NCBI GenBank assembly: GCA_026419785.1
Contig: JAODTK010005628.1
Location: 62,001-126,000, forward strand
Length of the DNA stretch: 64,000 nt
Reading direction: 5' to 3'
Source: Sclerodactyla briareus
Lineage: Eukaryota; Echinodermata; Holothuroidea; Dendrochirotida; Sclerodactylidae
Notes under the pieces: generated by a model
What the model was told of the DNA's origin: nothing
What the model saw: the letters and a program-made list of their open reading frames with translations, nothing else
Database searches by the model: none
Part shown: one piece after another, positions 1-13,195 of the stretch
How positions within the stretch are numbered: the first letter of the stretch is position 1
Layout of the letters: every line of letters starts with the position of its first letter
Made by a program: the position numbers and the translations under genes

Positions 1-2520
1 CCGTGCATGGATACGGTACAACTTGTTCTTCAACATGTTTAAGTTAGTTGCGCTTGAGCATGTTCTGTTGTATACATTATTAGCATATTGGAACATTCCA
101 TAACTCCCCGATCTCTAGGAGCTTTTGTCCGCCAGTTTATGGCGTAGGCCTTCAAGAATGAAACGACTGCGCGCGGATCGCGCTAGAGATTCAGGCTGTT
201 TTGTTTTCAAATTCAGGTTTAATCGGGGGCACCGCTTCCGTCTTTTTCCCTAATCAGAGTCGTCCAATCTAATCTTCCAACCCATTCGTTGTTCCGATAT
301 TTTGGCCTTCTAATTTTTGGATCTTTTCCATTTTTCACGGAACAGATATACTCTGTCTCTGCTACCTATACTTAACCAACCCATTCCTCGATGTTCATAC
401 TAAACCATGGGGAGTGGCGGGTCTCATTTTTTACCACAGTCCACTGAATCACTCCACCAACAACCCAACGCACCCTGCACCTCATGCACTGTATTTAACA
501 AACAAACACTCGGACAGAAATTCTTTTATTCGATTTTTTTTTACAGAATACTGATGTCAATTTGCCCTTTCGCGTTCACAATGCGCAAATGACTCGTTTG
601 TAAAGAGGATTTGGTGATTTGATTTTTTAATATTTATATATATATTTATTTTTATTATAAGAACGATAAAGTCGCCCATAAATGTCGCGTACGTTGGATG
701 GCCAGAAAAACTTCCCTTCTCATCCAGAAGGACTCTTTTTCTTACTGCGACTTTACTCCAATGAACGTAACTTTCATAACACTCGTTACCTTTTCAATGA
801 ACCATTCCAAGAGTCGACAGCATTCGTCCTTTCTAACAATTTATGCCAGTCTACTTTCGCTAAAAACCCTAGAAATGCCATCGCATTGCCTTCGCGACAC
901 AGGAACAAGCTCTCTACACTCTTTGGGATATTGAACAGAACACGACACATTGAAAGCTAAAATATCGTGATCACTTGCACCAGCTATCCAAGCGCTCTAC
1001 ATTTTCTACAGAATTCTGGATCACTGCTCAAAACTAATCCAAAATATATGCCGGTTCTGGTAGGAAAATGTACATTCTGAGAGCCGGAAACAATCCTGCG
1101 TGACTTTAAAAAAGCCAGATCCATGACTCACTAGTACCTTAGACCGACATATCTGGATTATTGAAATAACCCATAATAATTGTACTCCTCCCAGAAACTT
1201 CGAAAAGCTTGTCGGAAAGAAGAGTTGTTTTTGTCTTCAGAGCTATTTGTAGAACGGTACACACAACGCCAACTAATAAGAACTCTGGGAATACCAGATG
1301 AGTTTAGACGGAATTCACACCAAACATAGTTGACAAAACTCACACCCCAATATCGGCCTTCTCAAAAACTATTCAAGTCAGACCTCAACATACACAACAA
1401 AACTCCACCCCCAATTCTACTACGGAGAGTATCGGTTTCTTCTATCTTGCCTTAAATAACATAACCAGGAGGTGAACTTTCGGCTGTGGAAATTCACCTG
1501 TTTCAACAACCACGACTCTGTAATACCAGAACTTCAGGCTTGCGTTCCTGGACTAAAATTCTGCACTCATCAAAACTTGTTTCCTGAGACTTCGAACATT
1601 AGCACAGAAAAGAGACTCTGGCTAACATATCTATTGCTACTGTTGACTCCCTCGCCAGACCTCCCGCTGCTATGCTTGCTAATAACAACCCTGCAGTAAG
1701 CCTACTGACACCAGAATCCCTCGCCCCTAAATTTAGTTTAACAACAACCCTTCAACGCAGAAATTGACCAACTGTGCCTAACACTGAAGCCCCCGCACCA
1801 TTAAGGTGAACCCATCCTTAGGCGAAAGAATCCCTCTTCCCCAGAACCACGAAACATCCACAAACTGACAGCCCTCACCAGCGCACTTAAATCTAACCAC
1901 CTATTGAGACCCCCTATCGTCCTACCTGCAAAACACGACCGCAAACCTAAGGAGCATGCCACAAATCGCGCTATTCCGACTAGTGTGACTTTTCAGCCTG
2001 CACCGCAGTTTTCACGGAATTCGTATCTTAGTACGTCCTGACTTGTCCCCCGGATATTTTTAGTGCCTATCTCGACAACCACCACCGTCACCGTCCTCAT
2101 CTCCACGATCTGTTTAACCCTCACACCACTAATAATCCTCCACCCTTGCTGCTCCCGGAAGAACAAACACGCGTACGCTTCGGCTTATCTTATGCGACGA
2201 AATTCCTCCCTGTCAACATACCGGACAAAAAATCGAAGCCCCCACTAGCAAACACTTCCCTTTTACCTACCTCCCCTCACAGTCACACCTTCACCCACCT
2301 CAACTGAACACCGGTCTCTGACTGTCGCTCCTCCTCCTCTGTACCTTCACCCGCCCCCACGTCATCCACTGACCCCCCCCTGCCTGCCTCCCAACTGCCA
2401 TCACACTAAAACTTTCCTAGTGACAAGGCCAGGGCCCAACACCACTCCTCCGTTGTTATCGGCAGCATCACCCTCCTAACCTCTTCCCACTGAATTTCAC
2501 GTGCCCCAAGCCTCGCTTCA
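1..2520. other. No recognisable gene
   Basis: Only short open frames without known motifs or convincing splice-bounded homology. The stretch at 1700-2400 is C/A-rich on the plus strand with little repeat structure. I see nothing to annotate. Confidence 0.6.
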
Positions 2521-2527
2521 CGCTCAA

Positions 2528-2592
2528 TCTTAGATAGATAGATAATAGATAGATAGAATATAGATAGATAATATATAGATAGATAAACAAAT
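2528..2592. repeat. GATA-type microsatellite
   Basis: Imperfect TAGA/GATA repeats (tagatagatagataatagat and similar), about 65 bp. Confidence 0.9.
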
Positions 2593-2739
2593 AGCATCTG
2601 TGTAGTCCAAGTCACACACTTGGTCTCACTAAATGACAACCCCACCTGCCCATATGTGTGTGGCCGGCCCGAAAAGAAGTACCGGTAAGTTTACGACTAT
2701 TTGCTATCCTACGCGGAGGTCAACCGTTCTACCCTTAAA

Positions 2740-3240
2740 AAAAACAATTTCTATAAAAATCCTATTTATGAAAATCTATAGAAAATCATACAATTTATCT
2801 ATATAGCCCCTCTATAGAAATCTCTGTAAATTTTCTAAAGAATTTCTAAAGAATTTCTAAAGAATTTTCTGGAGAATTTCTGAAGAATTCTAAAAAAATT
2901 CTACAAGAATTTCTAAAGAATTTTCTAAAGAAAATCTATAGGATCTTCTATAGAAATTCTATAGAATTTCTAAAGAATGTCTAAAGTTCTAAGAAAATCT
3001 ATAGGATATTCTGTAGGAAATCTAAAATTCTAAAAATTCTAAAAAATTAATAAAATTTCCAGAAAACTCTATAGACATTCCTAAAGAATTTGCTAAAAAA
3101 ATCTAAAGGCCGTCTATAGGATCTTTAAAATCTCCAAATGATCTATATATTCTCTGTAACCTCTGTTGGGTCTCTAAAGAATTGCTAAAGAAAAAAATTT
3201 CCTAAAGAATCTCCAAATAATTTAAAAGATATCATATTTC
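2740..3240. repeat. TTCTATAGAA / TTCTAAAGAAT low-complexity cluster
   Basis: About 500 bp made of a recurring near-palindromic word of about 10 bp (ctatagaaat, ttctaaagaa, tctatagga). The same word recurs at 4200-4260 and 5070-5280, so it is a dispersed local family. No coding capacity. Confidence 0.8.
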
Positions 3241-4970
3241 CTAATTCTGGTATGAACACAGGCATATACTACCACTATTGGTTGTGGCAAATAGTTGAAT
3301 ATTTTTTTTTAAACCCCCCCCCCCCTCTCCCAATCCCTCTCCCCACCGGGACGGTCCACGCGCTGCGCTATATTTGATATCAAATATTTGTTTTTAATTA
3401 TTGCGCATCCGGGAAAAACTAGCAGTGCCATTAACATAACTGAGGCTATAGAATAGCATATAATCTTACCTTTGAATGTTGGCCTAATTAGCCGGTACCA
3501 ATCTTTTTCAGAATAACACAAGGGAACCTACCGGTCGTATAATTTTGTCCTCCGTTTTTTCCTGCCAAGAGGCATATCAACTACACATTGTTCAACATTT
3601 TGTATTACCATACTAGGCCTAACCATACACAAATTGCACCGGACTGGCCTAGCTATATGCACATACAAACGGTGTGTACTACTTGCCTATGTGCTACAAC
3701 ACTGAATATTCGTTAGGCTATGGCCTACTAACACATTCACCTGTCTCACAACTTTAGGCTTGATTGCTGAATATGAATAAAAGTAATACCATCGTACACA
3801 TCATAATTTCCAATTGAAAAACTTGAAACTATAAATTCCTGGTCAATTATACAATACATATCCATGTTCCTTGAATAATACCATTTAGACTGGAGAATGG
3901 CTGTCAGTCAGAACTACAGAGCCTAACTGCACGCTGTGCATTGATTTTGGAAATAGGGAATAGGGCCCCTGTCAAAATCACAACTGTCCGGTCAGTCTGT
4001 GGTTTGTTGGAATCTGATCTAACTATTATGTAAAATTTATCTGTAGACAAGGAATAAATTAAAATAATGCCCCTCAGAATGTTATACAAGTGTAGGCAAT
4101 TGGTCTACCAATTTCACTATAGATCCCAAACATTTATTCATGATGGTATTAGATTTATGAAATGGAGCAACATTTTATGAATAGCTAAATGGAAACCCCC
4201 AGAATGATTCTAGAGATTCTAGAGGGAAACTCTATAGAATCTCAATAGAAATTAATGAAAGCAGTTTATAAGTTAAAATCAGTTGTATCCCATCTTTTAT
4301 GCAGTACGTATAGGCAGATAAATGTCGGTCTTTCGGACAAGCTAACAGAACAGCCAGACGACTAACATCTTGGGCCTGTCCAAATATCTAAATCTCTATT
4401 AATATGGTAGTTAGCCATAGAAGGTATAATTTCTTGATGAATGGGCTGAATGTGTGTGTGTGGTGGGGGGGGGGGTTACATACAGGCTAGACCAAAATTA
4501 AAACAAAAGTAACATTAGGCAGGCACGGGGCGCGCTAAAACGTGGAAAAACGTTGAGGTGACCCGCATAGCAGAGGCGAACGCGCGTGGCAGCCCTGCCT
4601 GTCAGTAACACATTATGAGGTGTTAAAAGATGTGGGGATATAACTGCTGATTCTTTTATCTGGCCAAACTCTCCCTCCAAACCACTGATGTGTAGTCAAG
4701 TCAAAATGTCGTCACCAGCAGCGCAACATGCTCATCCTCTGTGGTTGAGGTGTTAAAGAAGACGAGGAGACACATGGAATTGAGGTTATTGATAACAAGT
4801 GATTGTACCCAGCTAATTAGAAGATTATCAATACAGATTGTTGTGGACGTTCTAATGTGGCGGCAACATTGTCGGAAATAGCCAGAAGACAACAGGACGC
4901 CTTAAAACTAAGCATCCCACACAACGTTCAGCATATTTCCACCGCAAAACTCAACTATTATTCTTAATTA
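3241..4970. other. No recognisable gene
   Basis: AT-rich sequence with a C-run (3315-3325), a TG tract followed by a run of G (4451-4474), and a small TCTATAGA cluster (4200-4260). No homology recognised. Confidence 0.5.
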
Positions 4971-4971
4971 T

Positions 4972-5060
4972 TATTATGTATTATTATTATTATTATTATA
5001 TTATTATTATTATTATTATATTATTATTATTATTATCATTATCATCTATTATTATCAATG
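4972..5060. repeat. TTA/ATT trinucleotide microsatellite
   Basis: Almost uninterrupted (TTA)n with occasional slips over about 90 bp. Confidence 0.9.
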
Positions 5061-6829
5061 GCATTAGATTCTCAGATTCTATAGGGGTCTATAGAGTTCT
5101 GAACAAATAATCTATAGAACTATATAAGAGTGACTACTGCTTACATCGTTGAAATAGAAATCTTTTATAGAAAATCTATAGAAACTATATAGAATCTCTA
5201 GAAAAAGATGAGCTCAATTTATCGAAAATGGCCTTGTCTATAGAGACCTATAGAACTCTATAACACGTCTATAGAATTCTAATATAACTTTCTCTTTCTT
5301 GTAAGGGTAACGCCCTGAAAGGAGTTGGTACCCTGGAAACTATTGCGTAACGACTTAGCATCTTGTTCTTGGTGTTGGACACACAGTGCAGACAACTCGA
5401 GTCGTGATTACTTACTTCGACTACGTGACGCTTAACCTGAACACCGACGCATATCAACCCCAGGAGTACTTCGCCGATGACACAGCCCGGGTATGTCGCA
5501 AATTCCCACGACCCCACCCCCCCCCCCCCCCCCCCCTCTCCGTCACAGTTCGTCAAGCACACTGACATATCCCGACCGCGGACGAGAGAGGGTATCATCG
5601 CCCTTCTCCGACCGCGAGTCTTTTAGCGGGCCGCCATTTAGCTCCCCTGTTGCTCTCTTACTGTTCCCGTCAACTCCCACCCGAAATTAGCACCCGCAAT
5701 CCCCCCCAAACGTTCCCTGACTTTGGACCCAACCCTATTCTGACCATAAAAAACATTCGGTTGAGGGGAATTGTCCGTGGAAATCTCCGTTGGGAATTGT
5801 CCCGGTCAGCTATTAATATGTCTATGGGTTTATCTCCATGGGGATGTTAGCCGCGCATTGTCAGAAGAAAAACAACCCCCAGTCCTCTCAGGATTAATTG
5901 GGCCAGCTCGATCGCAGTTGCATAGCTCTGGGGTTAAGGGGGGTACTCGGTTACTGCAATATGTATAATCACTCTTTGTGTATGCATTTGTTAAACCATT
6001 GTGATATGTTTATATTCTGTACAATCACTTGTGAGAAAATTCAGTGTCTACGATTGTCCAAAGAATTCTACAGAGGTTGTGCTACCATATTGCGTGGGTG
6101 CCAGACCTTTCACCTGTAATAGCCGGGGAATACAACCGTGCATACTTGCCATCGACGCAGTCAACTTACCTTCTGTTGCGTTACCTGACTATCCTGTTTT
6201 GGTATGTTTGCCCGGCCCCGTCGTCCCGCGTCGTTTCAAGACATTGTAGGGCGACTACACCTTTACCAGCGACTCGTTCGCGAAAATTGACGTTTTGTCA
6301 TGGTTCAAGTCCATTTTGCCGAATTCAACCGAAAGAATCATGTTTATTAACATTGGCATAGCTCTATGCTGTCTGTCGTTAACGCACAAGCTCCCAAAGG
6401 CGTTTTGAAAGCAAACTATAGCTTCAAAGGCCCACATTTGTGCAACAGATGGCCTGGTCCGTTCTGGAGTTACAGTGGCAGTGAGTATTCATAACGGCAC
6501 AGCGTGTGTGCGTGCCAGCTAAAAATTTCGCGCAACAGGTCCAACACACATTTCAATAGGCTTTCACTGTGGTCAAGCAAGTTAGTCCCATTTTTCCATA
6601 ACAGCGTCACACCCCGGTGATTGATACCGGACGAATACTCCTCCCCTAACAAATATCCTCTGCTCTCAACGTTATGGTAGGTGTTATAGATGCCTTGTAG
6701 GTCATATTTAGACTCCACTATAGTATCATGGAGGTTCGTGATCCATCACCTAACGAAACAAGTTTCATTCGTCTTTTTTCTATACCGAACACCATTGCAA
6801 ATCCCAGAAATTTTGCAGCATGGTTTATT
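5061..6829. other. No recognisable gene; TCTATAGA cluster and a long C-run
   Basis: 5070-5280 repeats the TCTATAGAA word. 5514-5536 is a C homopolymer interrupted by a few bases. The rest is unique-looking sequence without recognised coding content. Confidence 0.5.
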
Positions 6830-7640
6830 GGATCAATTCTTTCACATGCCTCATTGTATCGTTTCTGTGGATAAGTACTGAGAATGGAATGCCTGAAGTC
6901 GGTCCTATTTCTGTAATTTCACAGCTCAGCAACTTAGGAATAATAGAGTTATCGCTCGTCACTCCCTGTGGTGATTTTGCAATTTGCTGCTAAACATGGA
7001 CAAAAGTTGACAATATGAATATAGTCCGATGAAGTTTTGTTCTTTTTGGCATGTGAATTGAGGAAACATCATAAAAATATTTCGTATCTGTTATTTGGTG
7101 GCTATTGAAAAAGGTGTGTTAAACAAGTCTGATCCAATTTTTGATTTACCTAAATTTTGGGTAAAATCGTAAATTAGCGTTCTCTTCATCTCATTTCAAA
7201 ACTCCAATGCGCCGTTTGTGGCTTTGATGGAGGATAGTTGTTGCGCAGATTATTGTTTGGTGCCAGGTGCCGACTGCCCTCTGATGCCTCTCATTGCCAA
7301 GTCCAGCTATATTTGGGTGGGGGTTTTTCCATTTTGCAATGGTCCTTTACCGTAGGCTCCCTTGACGGACCAACCGGGCATCATATTTTGTAGGGCTCAG
7401 TGATGTGACCTAGTACCACTTGTGTGTGGGATGAACATGTCTTGTGTAGGGATTTCATGTTTGTTGTATTCTCAGTGAGAGTGAGAACAATTCCCACATG
7501 CCTCATTTGATGAATATTGATACCTTATTCACATCAATTCATTGCGCGTCCGTACGCATAACTGTAAGATTTATCTGCTTTGACGACTCCCGATAACGAT
7601 CGTCTCCCAAGTATATATTAAATTAGCCCTGATAATTGGA
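6830..7640. repeat. Diverged direct duplication, copy A
   Basis: Shares ordered blocks with 7738-9080: the ttattggatcaattcttcca region, gaatgcctgaag, gcatgtgaattgagg, ggtggctatt, and cctaaattttgggtaaaatc. Similarity is obvious but diverged, with indels. No coding capacity seen. Confidence 0.75.
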
Positions 7641-7737
7641 TTGATCTTGAGTCAATCACCCATCGAGTAGCAACTATTGGTCACTTATTTTCTATACTGA
7701 TACCAATCAAAATACACAGCAATTCAGCAGTCATTGT

Positions 7738-9080
7738 TTATTGATCAGATTCTTCCACATAGTTTTCCTGGGAATATTAGTTAATTACTGAGAAGGAATG
7801 CCTGAAGCTCAGCAACTATTCATAAAGTTATCGGTATCAATCACTGTAGTGGTTTGGTTGATGTCCAGCCATCCGAACCGAGTCCTCAGCATCCGCGTCG
7901 ATTCTAAGACCGAGTCCTCAACATCCGGTCGAGTCCGAGTCGAGTCCCCCCCCCCCCCCCCCAACCGAGTCCTATTAAAACTCTGCATTTGGCAAAATAA
8001 CTGGTCCTAGTGTTGTGAATTCATAAAGCAGTTTACACGTTTAGATGTTGCATCCCGTAAACTGTATAATATCGACAATCACTGAATCGGCCCGATGTAA
8101 AATTCATAATAAAGTTTCCACAGCATTTCTATCAAAAAGCTTGACCGCTCATCAAGAAAGTAAAGCCATGTGTATTGCAATGAAACATGGCTATGTAGAC
8201 TCTCCGCCTGTCCACCTCCATTCAGCATTCAATCAGCCATAATTATTTCCAGCAGTTAGGCAAATCGTAAAGTATTTTTTTATTGCACATCAGAAGATAA
8301 CAATTTCCACCATCTTTGCAAACCGTGAGGCGGGTGCACATGTTCTCACTTGTGCTGTGCATGTGAACACCTTTCCTGATGGCGTGCCATAGGCTCAGCT
8401 CAGTCCTTACCATTGGCTCACCTCCAAATTTGGTATGGCGAATTCGGACATTGACAGAAAAGACGCGCCATAAGTTCATCATGTTTTTGATTATCAAATG
8501 TTGGAATTTTGCATTATTTCTCGTCATTCATAATTTTCATGATTATGCCAAGGATTTTTTGGGCGGTCTTGAACCTGACTCTTTCTGACCGAGTCCTGAA
8601 GTCCCAGCAGCCGAGACGGAGTCCGAGTCCTTGAATCCCGAGTCCGAGACGAGTCCTTCAAAATCGGTTCGAGACGCGAGACCGACGCGAGTCTCCAACA
8701 CTGGGTGTTGTGCATTTTGCTGGCTATTTTAACATGAACACAGTTGACAACATGAAAATATCTGTCTGATGAATTTTTTGTTGTTTTGCATGTAATGAAG
8801 AGAAAACTCAGAGAAATATTCCATATCTGTTTTTTGGTGGCTATTTGACAAAGTGTGCAACCAGTTAGATGTCTTCCCCCGTTCCAGATTTTTTACCTAA
8901 ATTTTGGGTGAAATCGTAAATCGGCTTTCTCAATTGACAGGGTGAACAATTTTTCAAAAAATGCACTCAGTTTTATGAGATATTAATACATTGTTTACAT
9001 TCAATTCATTCATGCCGGTAACGCATTGCTACTTGACTGATTGCTGATCGACTCCCGATACTGATCGACTCCAGGAGTAC
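7738..9080. repeat. Diverged direct duplication, copy B, interrupted by an insertion
   Basis: Its block order matches copy A (6830-7640), but about 850 bp of unrelated sequence (about 7857-8708) splits it. After the insertion the match resumes at cattttgctggctatttt. Confidence 0.75.
7857..8708. mobile_element. Non-autonomous DNA-transposon-like insertion with GAGTCC subterminal repeats
   Basis: The segment is absent from duplicate copy A and is bounded by two blocks dense in the GAGTCC/GAGTCCGAGTC word (7875-7975 and 8578-8695). The right end, on the minus strand, begins CAGTGTTGGAGACTCGCG; CAGTG starts are typical of hAT elements. A similar tagtgttgtg lies at 8008. A 16-C run sits at 7947-7962. 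No transposase is encoded. The class is inferred; the insertion is directly visible by comparison with copy A. Confidence 0.5.
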
Positions 9081-11379
9081 TATATAGTCATGGGGTAAAA
9101 AAACAAGGGGGGTAGTTGAGGTAAAAAAAAGAACCACCCCCCTATTTCGCAGGGGGAGATTTAGCAAAAGTTATGATTCATTGCAGGTGATAGCTATATG
9201 GGTATAGTTAAGGCTCGGACAAATCTGATCGCGGTTTTTGCAAGCGCCAATTGCGCTTTTTTTGCGAATCATTTTTGCGTTTTCATGGTAAATTTGGGGT
9301 TAAAAAAACCAACATAAATATAACGATGTTCATTTTTGGTGGGAACACAATCAAGTTAACTACTATTAAATCTTAATTACTATTAAAGCTTATTTGGCGC
9401 GCGGGTCCCAAACCTGTGAGTTCGAAAAACACAGAAAGCTAGCTTTTTTTAATCCGCTTGCAGATCGCGGAAAGAATGTAACATGAATACTTTTTTTTGC
9501 GATCCACAGGGTGTAATTTCCCGATCCATGCCGCCCGCGTAGAACATCTTCATGAAATACACGAAAGAAAATTCTTTCCGCGATCCCGTGTCTTTTCCAT
9601 GAATCCGTGCCCCAAGTCAGCAGAAACGTCTTCCATGATCTGTTAAATAAATGTGCCTACGATATTTGTTTAACGATGAGGTGGGTACGTACTGTAAACC
9701 AACCAGATCATCCCGTTCACAGTGATCTTTATCTACAGTAGGCTATCAACAGCCGCCTGTGGAAGCATTCCATGGCTTGTGCTGATGCCATGCTCAACAC
9801 ATGTGACGTAGCAGTTCTAGTTATTACAACATAGGTTAGGCAGGTCGGTCTTTAATTTTACGGGACACTCAAAATAGGCTAGCGCCCGTTGCTTTGGAAA
9901 AGTTCATTATGATTGGACATTGTGCCTCACGAAAACGTCTGCCACATTTGTAATACAACTTACATTAAAATCATAACGAGGGGTGGTTAACGTAGCAATT
10001 TGACAATAACTTTTGGAACACGATAGTTTAGCTATTAACTTAGGCGTTCTGTGTTCTGCTGAGGAAATTTAAACGAACGAGTTGGTGTTGGATAAGTCAC
10101 AGGATAGGCAGTTCAAGCAGTAATTGTGTTGGTATTTTTGCTAATAACTTAAAAGAGTATTATTTCCTCATGTTTTTATCACATATTGTTCGGAAACAAC
10201 TGGCCTGATTGGCGGCCAGTTTTTGCCATGATAATTCCCTTCAAATACATCAGGTTTTTTGTGCGATCAAGATCACGCTTTTTTGGCGTTTTTTCAAAGT
10301 GCGACACATTTTGTCCTCAAAACGGCCTTTTGTGTCTAGCCGTATAGTTATTAGAAATTCACATATTTAATTTCTATGTCACCAGTGCATCACCACTGCA
10401 AATTGGGCAATGGCGAAATTAGCAAAATTTGAAGTTTGTACCACATTTGGGAAACTTCTCATGTATCCCCAGTCACATGATGTAAGTTATTTTCAGCAGT
10501 TACACGCATCTTAATAGTAACCTTACACTAACCTAAGTTGAATTGCCTTCAACATCGTTCATGACTTCGTGGTGAAGTGTTCTTTTTCTTTTACCCTCCC
10601 AAAAAATGGTGCAAAAAAAAGCAACAAACACGTAGCTGCACTGTATTCCTCATGTCTCCTAAATTTATAAAATTTCACATTCTGGTAATCTTACAGATCT
10701 GTCCTGTCATAAAAAAATGTGTCAACACTGGGGAAAACTGACTTACATTGACCTTTTTGACTAAGTATTGCATTATATTTGCCAGATCATATATGCATCG
10801 CACAGTAAGTATATGAGGGAGAATGGCATAAAATACAATCTTCCACAATTGTGATTTACAAAAAGAAATCCTTTTTTCACTTCATATTAAGATAATAGCT
10901 TATCTGAGTAGGTTATCATTTATGCTAGTATAATTTTGAAGTATTTTCGTGAAGTTTTGAAGATAGTAGGACACATGTTTTCTACATGTTTTTTTTTCCA
11001 CCACTGTCTTTTTTTACCCCAAATCAGCAAAATTCTGGGGGTAAAAAAAAAGGTTTCATGGATAAAACAGCATTTGCATTGAGGAAAAATAATTTTTTTG
11101 TTAGAGTCCTTTTAAAGCAATCCCACTCCACACCTTAAGAACTACAGGTAAAACCACAACTTAACTGCTTCCCATGAGTTTTTAAAGCAAACTTTGTGTA
11201 AATTGTTTTTTTTTACTCTTTTTAACCCCACTTTACATCTAAGCCTATAGGCAGTGGTGCGAAATGGTTTAGCATACTGGCATGCAATCAATTGTGGGTG
11301 TATTGCCACCAAATTATTATATGTTGTTCTAAACATTCTACTTCACATGAATATTGTAAGAACGGCTGTTATCACTAGG
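9081..11379. other. No recognisable gene
   Basis: AT-rich sequence with several A-runs beside G-runs (ggggtaaaaaaac near 9091, gggggtaaaaaaaaagg near 11037). The G/A-run motif recurs at both ends of the stretch and could mark an old element, but I could not define ends. No homology recognised. Confidence 0.4.
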
Positions 11380-12610
11380 TTTCTTCGCAACTGTTCAAAT
11401 ACTACTCAGAATGGTATTTCAGTAGGCATCCCAAGTTCATTGGGTCTTTTGCAGACTATCTCTGTTCTTAAACTTTCAAAAAGCCTTTGACAAAGTTCCC
11501 CATAAACGTATGTCGCTCAAATTGGAGAGTTTTGGTATTGACGGGAATGCCCTCAGGTGGATTCGAGGGTGGCTTCATGACAGGGACACAGGTTGCTATT
11601 AACGGTAGTGCTTCAACTTGGCAGAAGGTCACTAGGGCAATTCCCACAAGAATCGGTTCTTGGACCCCTACTGTTTCTAACTTTTTTTTTACAATACGTC
11701 TTGATATTCATTGTAATCCAGATTAAAAAGTTTTTGCAGACGACACAAAGTTGTACCAAGAGGTTTCGTGGACGACTATGTTCACTTTGTTCATATGATC
11801 TTACCTGATTTCCAAGTGGGGTCTTCTGATTGGCAATGTTTTCGATGCTGCAAGTGTAAAGTCATGCATGTTGGTTACCAAAATACTATAGTAATGCCTC
11901 ATTCAGTTTGACTGGTCAGGATATTCAGGTGGTGGACTCGAAAAAAGATCTTGGTGGTGCTTCGAGGTTCGTTGAAACTTCTAAGCAGTGTGCTGAAGCT
12001 GCAAGGAAAGGAAATTGGATTCTTGGTCTGATAAAGCGGCATTTCACTTCCTTGGATGAGGATATAGTTCTCAGACTATTCAAGCAACTAGTGAGAACCT
12101 CACGTCGAGTATTCAGTAAGTGTGGAACCCTTATTTCATGGAAGATAAGCAGTTGAAAAGTGTTCAGAGGAGGGCTACTAAATTAATTAGTAGCCTGAGA
12201 GATTTCCCATACGAGGAAGACTCGGGCGTCTTGGGCTAACTTCAATGGAGCTGAGGGGGTTGGGGTGATTTGATCCAGGTCTTCAAAATTGTCCATAGAC
12301 TTGATGGTTTGGCATTTCCTGACCTCTTTGAGTTTTCCAATGTGACTATAACTCGTGGGCACCACCTCAAGCTTCGAGGTACTCGCTGTAGATTGGATTT
12401 TCGGAAACACTTCTTCTCACAGAGAGTCATTAACTGAGTGGAATAGCCTTCTGGAAAATGTTGTTATGTCTAGTAGTGTGAATGCTTTCAAGAACGCTCT
12501 TGATTTATTCTTCAAAAATTGTGGGCGACTTATGTAGCTTCTGGGCTCGTTTGCATTTTGGGGGTTTTGGTTTCAGGGTCGTTCAAGAGGACTATGTCCT
12601 TCCTGTCCCT
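11380..12610 (+). mobile_element. Degenerate LINE (CR1/L2-like) reverse transcriptase fragment
   Basis: Plus-strand blocks, in order: FQKAFDKVPHKR (11475), FGIDGNALRWIRGWL (11532), INGSASTWQKVT (11600), LGPLLFLTF, FADDTKLY with the catalytic Asp pair (11733-11756), IQVVDSKKDLGG, ILGLIKRHFTSLDEDIVLRL (12018), RRATKLIS (12170), and SLTEWNSLLENVV (12425). This is the palm, thumb and C-terminal region of a Jockey/CR1-superfamily non-LTR retrotransposon. The frame changes several times and internal stops occur, so it is dead. The endonuclease domain is missing (5' truncated). It lies just upstream of the first recognised LMAN1-like exon. Confidence 0.88.
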
Positions 12611-13138
12611 TCCTCACTAAACTTAACTAATCAATGCAAATAAGAAGTAGCCAAATTTATTTCACCACACTGGGTTAGTGTATAGGCAACATGCAAAAAT
12701 CTCATTTTTAGGTGCACTTTGTGTTAGCTGTCAGTAGAGCAAGCCAGGAAATTTACAATATTTCACTCACTTGTGGGTTTCGCCATTAAATTCTTATATC
12801 TTGTTCTTGGTATTCTACTCCACATAAAAAATTGCAGGAGTTCCGATTGAATCAGATTTTCTAACTCAAATGAGGCCGTTTTTACAATCTCTGAAACAGG
12901 GCCTATTCTGAAAAACAGTGAAGGCTAGGCTTCCATGGAACGCATATTGAGCCAAAAGCCAGAATAATTGCTTGATTTGAGTTCGGATTTCAATCAGAAT
13001 TTCTGCAAGTTTTATTAGCAGTAGAACAACTTTACATATAATTAGGTGTAATAACTCTAGATAATAGTGGTTTAGCAGGCCACTATGTATTGCCTGTATA
13101 TTGGAAGTTCTCATGTGATAATTTTTCTTCTATTACAG

Positions 13139-13195
13139 GTGCTCTTCCAAGTGATGAGAAGGTCAGAATTACACCATCACTCAGGAGTAGGAAAG
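13139..13195 (+). CDS. LMAN1: LMAN1-like exon 1 (first recognised): lectin domain start
   Basis: After a pyrimidine-rich acceptor (ttctattacag) this 57-bp exon reads ALPSDEKVRITPSLRSRKG, matching the LMAN1 stretch of the form IPS-x-(x)IRVAPSLKSQRG. It begins and ends in phase 1 and has donor gtagac. The next exon begins gt, completing the glycine codon at the junction. The preceding exon should encode the FW-containing start of the lectin fold; I could not see it upstream. Confidence 0.85.

Noticed and set aside
5493-5690. Proline-rich open frame across the C-run
   Set aside because: The prolines come only from the C homopolymer; there is no homology or splice context.
12866-13114. Minus-strand open frame just upstream of exon 1, considered as a neighbouring gene
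   Set aside because: No recognisable motifs. It lies in an AT-rich segment directly upstream of the LMAN1-like acceptor.
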